Counted from the stretch's first letter, positions 9,086-18,016 are shown. The stretch: DNA of 64,000 nt from DATBAX01 sp963723765 (GCA_963723765.1 CAVRSD010000001.1:62001-126000), one strand, 5' to 3'. Made by a program: numbers and translations. Notes: generated from the sequence alone by a model not told the origin.

Positions 9086-12000
9086 ATGGAATCCATTGCC
9101 ATCAATATGGTCATAGTGCCGGGAGTCGTGGCCCTGCTGCTCTTCCTCGTATTTACCTACTTATACGAGCAGAGCCGTCAGGGTTACTTTCGCGCCTGGC
9201 AGATCGGATGGGCGGCCTACACCCTGCATTTTGCCGCCGACGCCTGGGGAGATTTGCGCGGATTCACCCCCCTGATCTTTCTTTCAGCTTCATTCCTGCT
9301 GGTCGTCATGGCGATTTCTATCCTGGTCTCGACGCGTTTATTGCGGAGACAAACCGGGCCTGAGCCGCGACAAAGATTTCGCCTTCGCTGGTATGAACTT
9401 GCTCTCGCTCTGGCCGGTGCCGGACTAGCCTACTGGAACCTGCAAGTCCACATGGCCGGCGGAGTATTCCACTCGGAGATCATGCCCAGCCAGACTCTCC
9501 GCATGGAAATCGGCTTGGCGGCTGTGCTCCTGTACTGTTCCGGCTATTTCTATCTTCGCGGACATCGCAAGAATTCTTTGGCCCTGCGCCTTCTCGCCTT
9601 GTCACTGGCGTTCTGGGCTTTCCTGATCGCCTCGGGACCATTCCACAGCACCTTCGTCGAGATGTTCGGCGTAACTGGCGATTTATTGGGTCCTTTGCCG
9701 CAGATGGTGCTGGGCATCGCCATGGTGATGGTGCTGTTTGAAAACGAGCGCAACGCGGTACAGGAAAATGCCCTCGCCTTCTCCACCCTGGGCGTGGATC
9801 CCCGACGGCTGCTGGCAGCCGTCGATCTGGCGCCGAGCATGCAGAGTATTCTCGACCGCCTGGTAGCGCCACTGCCCACTGATCGGGCCGTGATCTGCCT
9901 GACCGAACGCTGGCGGGCCATTCTGCCTTCGGTGCAGCGCGGGTTTTCCGCCGACTTCGTGGAAAAGCTGGAAAAAAATGGCGCCGGAGAATACGTCTGC
10001 GAACTGGCTTACCGGCGAGGTGGTTTTGTCACTTTTCAGAATGTGCCGGACATGGCCGAGCCGTTGCCTGCATTTCCCGGAGGCAAATTTGAGCAATTCC
10101 GCCGCCTGCTGGCTGAGGAAAATATTCGCAATGTAACCGCAGTCAGCCTGCAGACCCGCGAACACAACTTTGGAGTGGTCCTGTTCCCCCACGCCGAACG
10201 CCGTATTTTCGGATCGTCAAATCTGCGGCTGCTGATCGGATTGGCCCTGCAAATCGGTCTCACCCTGGAAAATTACGTAATTATGTATGACGCCCAGCGG
10301 CGTACCCGGGAATATGAACTCCTCACCCAGATCGGCCAGGTGATCAGCTCCCGGCTCGATCAGGATGAAATATTGCTTGCCATCCAGGAAGAGCTGGGAC
10401 GGATCTTTGTCACCGATGAGTTTTATGTGGCTTTCCAGGATGGGGACACCATTCACTTTGAATTGGAGGTGGAGAAAGGCCAGGTCATTCCCAAACGCTC
10501 GCGCAAGTTCATGAACGGGCTGACGGAATACGTTCTGCGTACCGGCCAACCTCTACTGATCCGCTCCGAGTTGGAGAAAGTCCGCGAGCGCATCGGCGTC
10601 ACCTACATTCCGGCCCGACCGGCAAGATGTTTCTGTGCCGTGCCCATCCTGTTTGGCGGGAAACCGGCCGGCGTGATCGCGGTATTGAGCACGGAACGCG
10701 AGTTTGTTTTCGAGCAGCGTGATCTAGAAGTGCTGCAGACCGCCGCCGGACAGGTTTCCGTAGCCGTGGAAAACGCCCGCTTGTTCGCTGAAGAACAACG
10801 CCGCTCCCGGCAACTGGGTTTTCTGAACAGCATTTCCAAAACCGCCATCTCCAGTGAAGATAGCGAACAGATGCTGGCAGAGATCGTCGGCCACATTCAG
10901 AGAAATTTCCGCTTCGATCACATTGGGATCGGCATTCTCGACTATGGCACCAAGGAAATTGAGATCAAGGCGGAAGCCGGCACCACCGCCAAAGCTTTGG
11001 GCAAACGGATTCCACTCGGAGTTGGCATTTTAGGCAGGGTGGCGCGAACGCGAGAAAATGCCCTGGTACAGGGCGGCGGTGAAGGACAGGTACAAGGTGT
11101 CCTGCCCGAATCCCGCGCCGTGCTCTGCATCCCCATTGCTTATGGCGACAATTTGTTGGGCGTGCTCAACGTGGAGAGCCAGATCGAGGACGCCTTCTCT
11201 CCGCAAGATGTGTTGATCATGAACACACTGGCCGATCTGCTGGCCACCGCCCTGCACAACTCCATCGTCTTCCAGAAACTCCAGCAGCAGTCGATTACGG
11301 ACAGCCTCACCGGAATCAAGACCCGGCGTTTCTTCTGGGAAGCGGTTTCTTCCGAATGGAGACGAGCGTCACGCTCGGGACGGCCTTTCTCGATCGTCAT
11401 GATCGATCTCGACAAGTTTAAGCAAGTGAATGACGGCCCCGGCCATCTGGAGGGCGATCTGGTGCTGGCCAGGGTGGGGCGATTGCTCGAGCAGAAATGC
11501 CGGCAATCCAACGTGGTGGCGCGCTACGGTGGTGATGAATTCATCATCCTGATGCCCGAAACCGGCGTCGAGCAGGCCCAGGCCCTCGCTGAACGCCTGC
11601 GGCTTTGGATGTCCACCGATCCCATGTTGAGCGAGCACAAAATCACCGGCAGCTTCGGCGTGGCCACTTTCCCTTTGCATGGGTTTTCGGCGGAAGACAT
11701 TATCCGCATCTCCGATGCCGGCATGTATGTGTCCAAGCGCGCGGGGGGCGACCGGGTTTCCATCGCCGAGGAATTCGCGCAGAATGAAACCGGCGCCGGG
11801 CAGCGGCAACTGATCTCCGGTTACATCGAAGGTTTTCTGCAACGCCAGCACACCGGCCCCGAGCATCTGGAAGAACTGGTGACCACCCTCAAGAAACTCT
11901 GTGGAGGCGAGGGAGATTTCAACGTTCAGGTATTGAAGGAATCCATTGAGTCATTGAGCCAGACTGCGGAATTGCGTGAGTTGAACGGCCCCGGCCACGG

Positions 12001-12508
12001 TGAGAAAGTGGCCCACTATTGCGAAGTGATCGCCCGCGCCCTTGGTTTTACTTCTGAGGATGTATCCAGTTTGATCTTCGCTGCGCGTGTCCACGATGTA
12101 GGAAAGATCTTTGTACCGGAACGCATTCTGAGCAAGACCGGGTCCCTTACTGAGGAGGAATTCTCCTTGGTGAAAATGCACGCACATGTGGGGGCGGAAA
12201 TTGTGAGAACGATTCCCGGCAGCGAGCAACTGCAAAAAGCCGTCCAATGCCACCACGAAGCGTTCGACGGTTCGGGTTATCCCTCCGGGCTGCGCGGCGA
12301 AGAAATCCCGCTGTGGGGACGCATCCTGGCCATCGCCGATGCCTACGCCAACATGACCACCGAGCGTTCCTTTGCTTTCGCCAAGAATAGTGACCAGGCC
12401 CTGGCGGAATTGGGCAAGCTAAGCGGCATCCGTTACGACGGCATGTTGGTACGCATTCTTCTCCGCGAGATCAAGGCCGAGAGAGCACCATCCAGCCTGG
12501 GCGACTGA
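9086..12508 (+). CDS. Integral-membrane GAF-GGDEF-HD-GYP cyclic-di-GMP signalling protein
   Basis: A 1140-residue single frame. The first 220 residues hold six or seven membrane helices. Three GAF-like segments follow (about 235-395, 410-565 and 575-735). A diguanylate cyclase domain has an intact RYGGDEFIIL active site near residue 813. The C-terminus is an HD-GYP phosphodiesterase with VHDVGK (about 1001) and HHEAFDGSGYP (about 1058). The position of the inhibitory RxxD site just before GGDEF reads RQSN, so product inhibition may be weakened. GGDEF makes c-di-GMP and HD-GYP degrades it, so the protein is potentially bifunctional. A middle segment (residues about 905-960) joins the two catalytic domains. 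No frameshift is present despite its length. Confidence 0.93.
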   Translation: MESIAINMVIVPGVVALLLFLVFTYLYEQSRQGYFRAWQIGWAAYTLHFAADAWGDLRGFTPLIFLSASFLLVVMAISILVSTRLLRRQTGPEPRQRFRLRWYELALALAGAGLAYWNLQVHMAGGVFHSEIMPSQTLRMEIGLAAVLLYCSGYFYLRGHRKNSLALRLLALSLAFWAFLIASGPFHSTFVEMFGVTGDLLGPLPQMVLGIAMVMVLFENERNAVQENALAFSTLGVDPRRLLAAVDLAPSMQSILDRLVAPLPTDRAVICLTERWRAILPSVQRGFSADFVEKLEKNGAGEYVCELAYRRGGFVTFQNVPDMAEPLPAFPGGKFEQFRRLLAEENIRNVTAVSLQTREHNFGVVLFPHAERRIFGSSNLRLLIGLALQIGLTLENYVIMYDAQRRTREYELLTQIGQVISSRLDQDEILLAIQEELGRIFVTDEFYVAFQDGDTIHFELEVEKGQVIPKRSRKFMNGLTEYVLRTGQPLLIRSELEKVRERIGVTYIPARPARCFCAVPILFGGKPAGVIAVLSTEREFVFEQRDLEVLQTAAGQVSVAVENARLFAEEQRRSRQLGFLNSISKTAISSEDSEQMLAEIVGHIQRNFRFDHIGIGILDYGTKEIEIKAEAGTTAKALGKRIPLGVGILGRVARTRENALVQGGGEGQVQGVLPESRAVLCIPIAYGDNLLGVLNVESQIEDAFSPQDVLIMNTLADLLATALHNSIVFQKLQQQSITDSLTGIKTRRFFWEAVSSEWRRASRSGRPFSIVMIDLDKFKQVNDGPGHLEGDLVLARVGRLLEQKCRQSNVVARYGGDEFIILMPETGVEQAQALAERLRLWMSTDPMLSEHKITGSFGVATFPLHGFSAEDIIRISDAGMYVSKRAGGDRVSIAEEFAQNETGAGQRQLISGYIEGFLQRQHTGPEHLEELVTTLKKLCGGEGDFNVQVLKESIESLSQTAELRELNGPGHGEKVAHYCEVIARALGFTSEDVSSLIFAARVHDVGKIFVPERILSKTGSLTEEEFSLVKMHAHVGAEIVRTIPGSEQLQKAVQCHHEAFDGSGYPSGLRGEEIPLWGRILAIADAYANMTTERSFAFAKNSDQALAELGKLSGIRYDGMLVRILLREIKAERAPSSLGD

Positions 12509-12548
12509 ACCGAAGCATAGCCTCTTAGAAAAATTTTTTTAGCCCCTT

Positions 12549-12584
12549 GTCATTCCGAGAGGCGCCGCCCCGAGGAATCTGCTT
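12549..12584 (+). repeat. Dispersed repeat TGTCATTCCGAG...CGAGGAATCTGCT, copy 1
   Basis: The stretch begins TGTCATTCCGAGAGG and ends CCGAGGAATCTGCT. Its two ends are self-complementary (ATTCCGAG / CGAGGAAT allows a partial stem). Near-identical copies occur at 47564-47600 (inverted) and 56852-56888, always between genes. This copy lies between the GGDEF/HD-GYP gene and the SDR gene. Confidence 0.8.
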
Positions 12585-12684
12585 TCGCTTGCAGTGGCAC
12601 TTCGGCATCCCCCCGGCTTGAACTATTGAATCTACGGACGCTCACACACTTGCAACCGCACCGCAAACCCTCCAAACTGGATGC

Positions 12685-13459
12685 ATGAATATTTCTCTCT
12701 CCGGTAAAGTTGCCCTGATCACTGGCGGATCGCGCGGCATTGGTGCGGCGACAGTCCGCATGTTTGTGGGCGCGGGCGCGGATGTGCTGTTTAACTACGA
12801 GAAGGCCAAAGCGCCGTCCGAAAATCTGGTCAAAGAACTGGGAGCCGATCATTGCGCTGCGGTGGCCTGCAATCTTTCCGGCACGGAGACGGCAAAAGAA
12901 CTGGTTGCGGCCACCGTCAAACCGCTTCGGACGTCTGGATATTCTGGTGGTGAACCACGGAGTCTGGCCGCCGCAGGACGCGCCCATTGACCAGATGTCC
13001 GATGCGCAATGGACCAGCACCATGGCCATCAATCTCGACAGCGTTTTCGCGCTGGTCAAACATTCCGTCGCGCAAATGAAAAAGCAGGAACGACTCGGCG
13101 CCGCCGGACACATCGTCCTCGTCAGTTCCACTGCCGGACAACGCGGCGAGGCTTTCCACTGCGATTACGCGGCCAGCAAAGGCGCACTCATCAGTATGGT
13201 CAAGGGACTTTCCACCGAACTCGCCGCGGATGGCATTTACGTGAACTGCGTGGCGCCTGGCTGGGTGGCTACCGACATGTCGGCTCCCGCGCTGAGTGAT
13301 CCCAAGACTCGCGCTGTCGTTCTCGGCAAGATTCCTCTCGGCCGTGTGGGCACGCCCGAGGAACTTGCTGCGCCGATTTTGTTTCTCTGCACTCCTCATG
13401 CCGGATTCATCACGGGAGAGATCTTCAATGTGAATGGCGGGGCAGTGCTGGTCGGGTGA
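12685..13459 (+). CDS. SDR-family oxidoreductase, FabG-like (one-base frameshift)
   Basis: Short-chain dehydrogenase/reductase with the NAD(P)-binding motif TGGSRGIGAAT near the start, the NHGVW equivalent of the NAG motif, the catalytic serine in LVSSTAGQRG and the YxxxK pair in DYAASKGALI, and the C-terminal FLCTPHAGFITGEIFNVNGG. The frame breaks at 12922-12923: AAACCGCTTCGG should read AAACGCTTCGG, giving KRFGRLDILVV. Removing one C gives 257 residues, the usual length. It probably reduces a 3-oxoacyl or similar carbonyl substrate in the cytosol; the substrate cannot be told from sequence. The break is best read as a sequencing error because both halves are perfectly conserved. Confidence 0.88.
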
Positions 13460-13530
13460 GGCGGCAAACTGCTCCCCCCAGCCACGGCAGCGGCTACAAT
13501 TGCATTCGCCGCATCTAACTAGTGGAAAAC

Positions 13531-14370
13531 ATGAAACATCTTGCACTCATCATCCTGACGCCGGCTTTACTAACCATCGCTGCGCTCGGACAAACCTCGG
13601 CTCCGGCCGATGCGCCTCCGTCCGCTGCACCGGGGCAATCCATCCCGTCCGACCATGAAAGCGAACGTAAAGCCAAGGCCGTGCTTGATCAGATGATCGA
13701 AGCATTGGGCGGTCAGGCCTATTTGAATATCCAGGATATTTCCCAGGAAGGCCGCGGGTACTCCTTTCACCTGGGCCGGCCCAACAGCGAGGGAACTATC
13801 TTCTGGCGATTCTATAAGTTCCCCGACAAGGACCGCGTCGAACTGACCAAGCAACGGGATGTGGTGGAGATCTATAACGGCGACAAAGCCGCCGAACTCA
13901 CCTTCAAAGGCAATCGCCCTGAGGAAACCAAGGTTCTGGCCGACTACCTTCGACGCCGCCACTATTCGCTCGACTTTGTAATTCGTAACTGGCTACAGGA
14001 GAAGGGGATTGCGCTCTTCTATGAGGGCCAGACCGTCGCCGATCAGAAGGCGGTCGAGCAGGTCACGATCATGAACGCGCACAATGAGGCCGTCACGCTT
14101 TTTGTCGACCTCTACACTCATTTGCCGGTCAAGAAGACCTTTACCTGGCGCGACCCTACGGACAAGCAACGCAATGTCGAGGACGAAATCTGGGACAACT
14201 ATCGCCTGGTGCAGGGTTTGATGACCCCTTACAGCGTCACCCGCTATTACAACGGAGACATGTCGAACCAGCGCTTTCTGACCAACGTCACCTACAACCA
14301 GGGATTGAGCGACTCCCTGTTCGACACCACAGTGACGAACCTTCCTCAACACCCCGAATCACGAAAGTGA
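13531..14370 (+). CDS. Secreted protein of unknown function, LolA/LppX-like architecture
   Basis: About 279 residues from ATG 13531 (an in-frame GTG at 13522 would add three). The N-terminus is a signal peptide (HLALIILTPALLTIAALGQ, cleavage after ALG or AQ-like site), followed by a Pro/Ala linker and a domain beginning AVLDQMIEALGGQAYLNIQ. That start, with a short alpha helix and then beta strands reporting on a scalar quantity (GRGYSFH, TIFWRFYKF), resembles outer-membrane lipoprotein-sorting or LolA-fold proteins that bind lipid, which are numerous in acidobacteria. No catalytic motif is visible. It stands alone between the SDR gene and lpxC. The fold assignment is a guess from pattern; secretion is well supported. 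Confidence 0.75.
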   Translation: MKHLALIILTPALLTIAALGQTSAPADAPPSAAPGQSIPSDHESERKAKAVLDQMIEALGGQAYLNIQDISQEGRGYSFHLGRPNSEGTIFWRFYKFPDKDRVELTKQRDVVEIYNGDKAAELTFKGNRPEETKVLADYLRRRHYSLDFVIRNWLQEKGIALFYEGQTVADQKAVEQVTIMNAHNEAVTLFVDLYTHLPVKKTFTWRDPTDKQRNVEDEIWDNYRLVQGLMTPYSVTRYYNGDMSNQRFLTNVTYNQGLSDSLFDTTVTNLPQHPESRK

Positions 14371-14403
14371 CTGCCCCCTTGGATCCCGCATCCAACAAAA
14401 TGC

Positions 14404-14436
14404 TTGTAAAGCATTGATATGTAAAGAAATGTAAAC
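14404..14436 (+). promoter_or_regulatory. Three direct TGTAAA repeats upstream of lpxC
   Basis: TGTAAA occurs at 14405-14410, 14420-14425 and 14430-14435 in an AT-rich stretch just before the longest lpxC frame. Spacing is 15 and 10 bp from start to start. Such direct repeats can be a regulator binding site. No consensus promoter was identified next to them, and the motif is short enough to arise by chance. Confidence 0.25.
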
Positions 14437-14451
14437 TATAGAAATCGCTGA

Positions 14452-15450
14452 TTGCACCACGTAGTGTGGCTGATTTACCACAGCCAGATTTTCTGGCGGG
14501 CTAGTAACCTGAAATCAGCCACCACAACAAGTGTCAAGCTATTGAGGCAAGAGCAAACAATTCGTTCCGCCGTGGAGTGTTCCGGCGTCGGGCTGCATAG
14601 TGGAGCACCGGTCAAGCTCCGCATCCTGCCGGCCCCGGCAGGCTCGGGCATAGTGTTCCGCCGCGTCGATCTGGAGGGCTTCGAGGTCGAGGCCATCAGC
14701 CGCAACGTCGCCCGCGTCAGCTACGCCACCAGCCTCATGAAGCGGGGCGTGCTGATCTCCACCACCGAGCACCTGCTTTCCGCCTTCATTGGAACGGGGA
14801 TCGACAATGCCATCGTCGAACTGGACAACCTGGAGTTGCCCATTCTCGACGGCAGTGCCCGGCCGTTTCTGGACCTCATTCACAGTGTTGGAATCCGCAA
14901 GCAACGCCGGGGACGCGTTTATCTGCGTATTCTTCGCGAACTCGAATTGCGGGAGGGAAACAAATTCATTGCCGTGTATCCGGCGGAAAATTATTCGGTT
15001 TCCTACACTATCAATTTTCCCCACCCGCTGATTGGAAGAGAAACTTTCTCCGTGGATCTTTCCGACGGAAACTATCTTATGGAAATCGCGCCTGCCCGGA
15101 CTTTCGGCTTTCTGCACGAAGCCGATGCCATGCGGCAGCAGGGCTTGATCCGCGGCGCTTCCGCCGAAAATGCGATTGTATTGACGCGCGATGGCCTGAT
15201 GAATCCGCCCTTACGATTTGCCGATGAATTCGTGCGCCACAAAGTCCTCGACCTCATCGGAGACCTGGCGCTACTGGGCAAGCAGATTCTGGGCAATGTG
15301 GTCGCCGACCGTGCCGGTCATGCCATGCATACCGCACTGGTTTCCCGTCTACTGCGGGACCGTACGCTGTGGGAAGAAACCACCATCGAGGAAGAAGACT
15401 CTCACTCCGATCCTCTGACCATGCACGCCGCTGCCGCGCAAGCGCTCTGA
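14452..15450 (+). CDS. lpxC: UDP-3-O-acyl-N-acetylglucosamine deacetylase
   Basis: Zinc-dependent deacetylase of the committed step of lipid A synthesis in the cytosol. Family signatures are SAVECSGVGLHSG, the zinc ligand in STTEHLLSA, LPILDGSARPF, and the second zinc site and catalytic residues in VRHKVLDLIGDLALLG, with the conserved GHAMHTALV near the end. The longest frame starts at TTG 14452; an N-terminus starting at TTG 14542 would give 302 residues, closer to other LpxC proteins, because homologues begin only a few residues before the QEQTIRSAV stretch. No ribosome-binding site settles the start. The other visible lipid A genes (lpxK, waaA) lie 46 kb away, so it is not in an lpx operon here. 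Confidence 0.95.
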   Translation: MHHVVWLIYHSQIFWRASNLKSATTTSVKLLRQEQTIRSAVECSGVGLHSGAPVKLRILPAPAGSGIVFRRVDLEGFEVEAISRNVARVSYATSLMKRGVLISTTEHLLSAFIGTGIDNAIVELDNLELPILDGSARPFLDLIHSVGIRKQRRGRVYLRILRELELREGNKFIAVYPAENYSVSYTINFPHPLIGRETFSVDLSDGNYLMEIAPARTFGFLHEADAMRQQGLIRGASAENAIVLTRDGLMNPPLRFADEFVRHKVLDLIGDLALLGKQILGNVVADRAGHAMHTALVSRLLRDRTLWEETTIEEEDSHSDPLTMHAAAAQAL

Positions 15451-15481
15451 TCTTTCTTCTTATGATTATTCGCGGGTGAAA

Positions 15482-15505
15482 AGAGACGTGGCAAGCCACG
15501 TCTCT
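15482..15505. repeat. Perfect palindrome AGAGACGTGGC-AA-GCCACGTCTCT
   Basis: Eleven-base arms around an AA loop, between the convergent lpxC and the small gene at 15524-15766. It could fold as a transcript hairpin for either strand, but no strong T-run follows. A related palindrome (GGAGACGCAG...CTGCGTCTCC) lies at 50004-50029, which suggests a repeat family rather than a dedicated terminator. Confidence 0.7.
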
Positions 15506-15523
15506 ACAGGGAATTATAAAAAA

Positions 15524-15766
15524 TCAATCCGCGGCTTGTGGCATTTGATCGTTCACGTCCGGATTCGCATCTAGGAACGAACCTTGCGCGATCAGCCTTT
15601 CCAACTCAGCCCGGGCATGGGCCGTTAGTTCGGCGGCATAGTCTTTCGCGGACTGCTGGCGCTCGGGGGCCAAAGGGGCAACCCGCAAAGCCAGCAACGG
15701 AGCGTCCGCTTCGAGCATGCGAACCAGTCTTTGTACGCGGTCAATCTTGGTATGGATAGGAAGCAT
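15524..15766 (-). CDS. Small charged protein of unknown function
   Basis: An 80-residue frame from ATG 15766, predicted fully helical and hydrophilic (heptad-like RVQRLVRMLEA, and ARAELERLIAQGSFLD). AGGTG lies about 9 nt before the start. There are no cysteines, no membrane segment and no motif I recognise. It lies downstream of the REC-PilZ gene on the same strand, about 98 bp away, so co-transcription is possible. The amino-acid pattern is gene-like, but a short frame in high-GC DNA can be spurious; moderate confidence only. Confidence 0.5.
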   Translation of the reverse strand: MLPIHTKIDRVQRLVRMLEADAPLLALRVAPLAPERQQSAKDYAAELTAHARAELERLIAQGSFLDANPDVNDQMPQAAD

Positions 15767-15864
15767 CGTGCCTGCACCTGTAAATATGGATTTTCATTAA
15801 GGTTGGAGGCAAGAAGAGATTGCGGCAAGTCGCAAGCTGGATACCCGGAACCGCGCCGGTAGGT

Positions 15865-16572
15865 TTAAGGCTTTTCCAACTGCTCGCCCAACCATTTTTC
15901 CAGCTGTTTTTTCGGGGCTTGCGGCATATCCAAGAAACGCACGCCCACCCGGCCTGTCCCATCGGACCAGGCAACTTCCGCTTTCGGATCCATGGGCAGA
16001 TTCATTCCGGGCAGGGTAAAGATGACTTTGGCAATCGCGGTCTCCGGCAGGCTCCCAGCGACGTCCAAAGCCATGCCGCCTTCACTCACATTCGTGGTCT
16101 TCACTTTCAATTCCTGGCCATGTTCAAACACAACCGTCACCGGTATTTCCACGGGATGGCGAAAGTAACGCCGCCGTTCGCGCTCCATAAACCCCAGAGC
16201 GGCCTGGAAACACCGCATGGCGTTTTGCGGTGAAATCGGTTTTTGCAGTACGAACTTTGCGCCGAATTCAAAGGCCTGTTGCGTGGTGGTATCGCCGTTC
16301 AGAATGGCAAACGCGATCGAATTCTTGTTGCTCTTCCCGGTGCGCAGCCCTTTGAGCACGTCAATCCCGCCTTGCAGGTCGTCACAATCCACAATGACCG
16401 CGTCAAACTTGGACGACAAAAGAATCTCACTGGCGGCTCGCGAGCCCTGACAGACTTCCACGTCAATGGAAAGCCGCTCCAGCGTGGGCCGCAGGATATC
16501 TACCACTTCGCGGTCGCGACTCAGCAGCAATGATTCCAATGTCATGGCAACTTCATCGTAACCCCCGGTCAT
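15865..16572 (-). CDS. Receiver-like domain fused to a PilZ c-di-GMP-binding domain
   Basis: 235 residues from ATG 16572; an internal ATG at 16545 (start MTLESLLLSRDREVV) would match the true edge of the receiver fold and is equally likely. The first 125 residues have a response-regulator pattern with the acceptor region FDAVIVDCDDL and the conserved lysine in FVLQKPIS. The C-terminal PilZ domain shows both c-di-GMP motifs, RRYFR (RxxxR) and NVSEGG ([D/N]xSxxG), so nucleotide binding is expected. Such proteins couple c-di-GMP to motility, surface or secretion functions. With the GGDEF/HD-GYP protein and hybrid kinase nearby it adds to c-di-GMP signalling in this region. Target unknown. Confidence 0.88.
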   Translation of the reverse strand: MTGGYDEVAMTLESLLLSRDREVVDILRPTLERLSIDVEVCQGSRAASEILLSSKFDAVIVDCDDLQGGIDVLKGLRTGKSNKNSIAFAILNGDTTTQQAFEFGAKFVLQKPISPQNAMRCFQAALGFMERERRRYFRHPVEIPVTVVFEHGQELKVKTTNVSEGGMALDVAGSLPETAIAKVIFTLPGMNLPMDPKAEVAWSDGTGRVGVRFLDMPQAPKKQLEKWLGEQLEKP

Positions 16573-16715
16573 ACCGTCGTGATAGGTAACAGAGGTACCG
16601 ATAGGGCCGCCGAACTGCGGTTACGGATGGCCGTAACTAGCTTGTTTCTTATGTAGTTAGCTAGTCCTCGGTTATTTTGCTTGGCAACTCGGGGCGGGAA
16701 ACCGGACACTGCTGT

Positions 16716-17207
16716 GTGCACAAGATCGTTTACCTCTCGCTGGGCTCGAATCTTGGGGACCGAACCGCCCACCTGAAAACCGCCATCGATCATCTGCGCG
16801 CTTTCGGCGAGGTGGTAGCCGTGTCGTCTTTCTACGAAACCGAACCTGTCGAATTCGTTGCCCAACCCTGGTTTCTAAACTGCGTGGTCAAGTTGGACAC
16901 GGAAAAGATGCCCAAGCAACTGCTCGCCGGAATTCTCCATCTTGAGCATGAAATGGGAAGGCAGCGAAAGCAGAAAAAAGGCCCGCGCACCATTGACCTC
17001 GACATTCTCCTGTTCGGAAACTCGATCATCCAATCGCCGGGGCTGAATGTTCCGCATCCGGCCATGCATGAGCGCCGCTTCGTGCTCGAACCGCTCGCGG
17101 AAATCGCACCCGAGCTACGGCACCCCGTGCTCAAAAAAACCATCCGGGAATTACGCGAAGAATTGCCGAAGGGACAAATAGTGAAGAAGGTGGGTAAGGG
17201 ATTTTAG
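16716..17207 (+). CDS. folK: 2-amino-4-hydroxy-6-hydroxymethyldihydropteridine pyrophosphokinase
   Basis: HPPK of folate synthesis, transferring pyrophosphate from ATP to the pterin alcohol. The N-terminal YLSLGSNLGDR, the substrate loop SSFYETEPV, NCVVKLDTE and the signature GPRTIDLDILLFG with VPHPAMHERRFVLEPL are all present; length about 163 residues is normal. GTG at 16716 is chosen because the homologous N-terminus begins right there (HKIVYLSLGSN); the frame itself extends upstream to a TTG at 16677. The stop codon TAG (17205-17207) is formed by the first unit of a heptamer repeat array. The other folate genes are not nearby. Confidence 0.95.
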   Translation: MHKIVYLSLGSNLGDRTAHLKTAIDHLRAFGEVVAVSSFYETEPVEFVAQPWFLNCVVKLDTEKMPKQLLAGILHLEHEMGRQRKQKKGPRTIDLDILLFGNSIIQSPGLNVPHPAMHERRFVLEPLAEIAPELRHPVLKKTIRELREELPKGQIVKKVGKGF

Positions 17208-17310
17208 ATTTAGATTTTAGATTTTAGATTCGCAGATTGAAAACCGTTGAGCAGTCAGCACATAAACTCCAAGGTTTTAAATCTGAGATCTAAAATCCTA
17301 AATCTTCAAT
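17201..17310. repeat. Inverted pair of 7-bp tandem repeats (ATTTTAG)n / (CTAAAAT)n
   Basis: Left array: ATTTTAG 17201-17207, ATTTAG 17208-17213, ATTTTAG 17214-17220, ATTTTAG 17221-17227. Right array: CTGAGAT 17283-17289, CTAAAAT 17290-17296, CCTAAAT 17297-17303, CTTCAAT 17304-17310. The two are reverse complements in consensus and are 55 bp apart, lying between convergent folK and the Cys-rich gene. They could fold as a long stem in RNA and may end transcription from both sides. One of four heptamer sites in this window. Confidence 0.85.
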
Positions 17311-17314
17311 TGTG

Positions 17315-17971
17315 CTAAGGAACAATAATTCTACTGCCCACGTCTTCCGCTGCCGCAATCACCGACGGATTCTCCGGAAATTGGCTAAACAGAAAATCCA
17401 CGAAAGACTTCGCTTTGGGTCGTCCCGAAGTGCGGGCATACGCCATCCTCACCAAAAAAACGAGCCCGCGCAATACATCAGAATCCCGCAGCCGGGTCTG
17501 GCCGGTGTGTTTCTGTTCCGCCTCGCGATACTCCTGCACCATTTTCTGCAGTTCGCCGGCAACCGCCTGTTGACTCGCATTCGGGTTCGGGCTCTCATAG
17601 TGCAGTCCCGAATTCGCCAGTGTCTCGTAAGTTTTCGCCGTGGAGGTGAGCGCGGCGATGAGATCGGAATCTTTCAGATTGCGGTCGGCCTTCGCGCTCG
17701 TGGTCAGCGCAAAGCTCAATCCTAATAAGAGATGCTGGTGTTGATAAAGAAACTGGTCTCCGATTTCCACCTGCGGAAATAAATCAGCCTGGTCCAAATC
17801 CTGCAACGGACGGGGCTTTTCATGCTGATGCGCCTGCCGCAAGTAAACACAGTCACTGGGACAATCCAGCGTGACCTCGCGCTGTTCTCCACAACATTGC
17901 GGACAAATGCGTCCATGCAATGCAGGACAGAAGCGCTTTTCTTTTCTCTTTTCACAAATCGCACAGCTCAC
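17315..17971 (-). CDS. Cys-rich, probably zinc-binding protein of unknown function
   Basis: 218 residues. The first 45 residues hold nine cysteines in pairs and clusters (CAICEK, CPALHGRICPQCCG, CPSDCVYL), which suggests a binuclear zinc-binding module similar to SEC-C-like or other treble-clef knuckles. The rest is predicted helical (residues 60-210) and lacks cysteines and membrane segments. Homologues with the same C..C...CC layout seem familiar from acidobacterial genomes as conserved hypotheticals, but I cannot name a family. It is convergent with folK and lies 280 bp from the HU gene in the opposite direction. Function unknown; the gene itself is convincing. Confidence 0.78.
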   Translation of the reverse strand: MSCAICEKRKEKRFCPALHGRICPQCCGEQREVTLDCPSDCVYLRQAHQHEKPRPLQDLDQADLFPQVEIGDQFLYQHQHLLLGLSFALTTSAKADRNLKDSDLIAALTSTAKTYETLANSGLHYESPNPNASQQAVAGELQKMVQEYREAEQKHTGQTRLRDSDVLRGLVFLVRMAYARTSGRPKAKSFVDFLFSQFPENPSVIAAAEDVGSRIIVP

Positions 17972-17988
17972 AGAGGCGTCTCCTGCCC

Positions 17989-18016
17989 AGCTAGAAGCCA
18001 GTAGCTAGAAGCTAAA
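17989..18016. repeat. 7-bp tandem repeat (AGCTAGA)n, four units
   Basis: AGCTAGA 17989-17995, AGCCAGT 17996-18002, AGCTAGA 18003-18009 and AGCTAAA 18010-18016 follow each other without gaps. It lies in the divergent gap between the Cys-rich gene and the HU gene. Unlike the other heptamer arrays no separate inverted partner was seen, but the unit contains the palindrome AGCT and can pair with itself. Confidence 0.75.
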
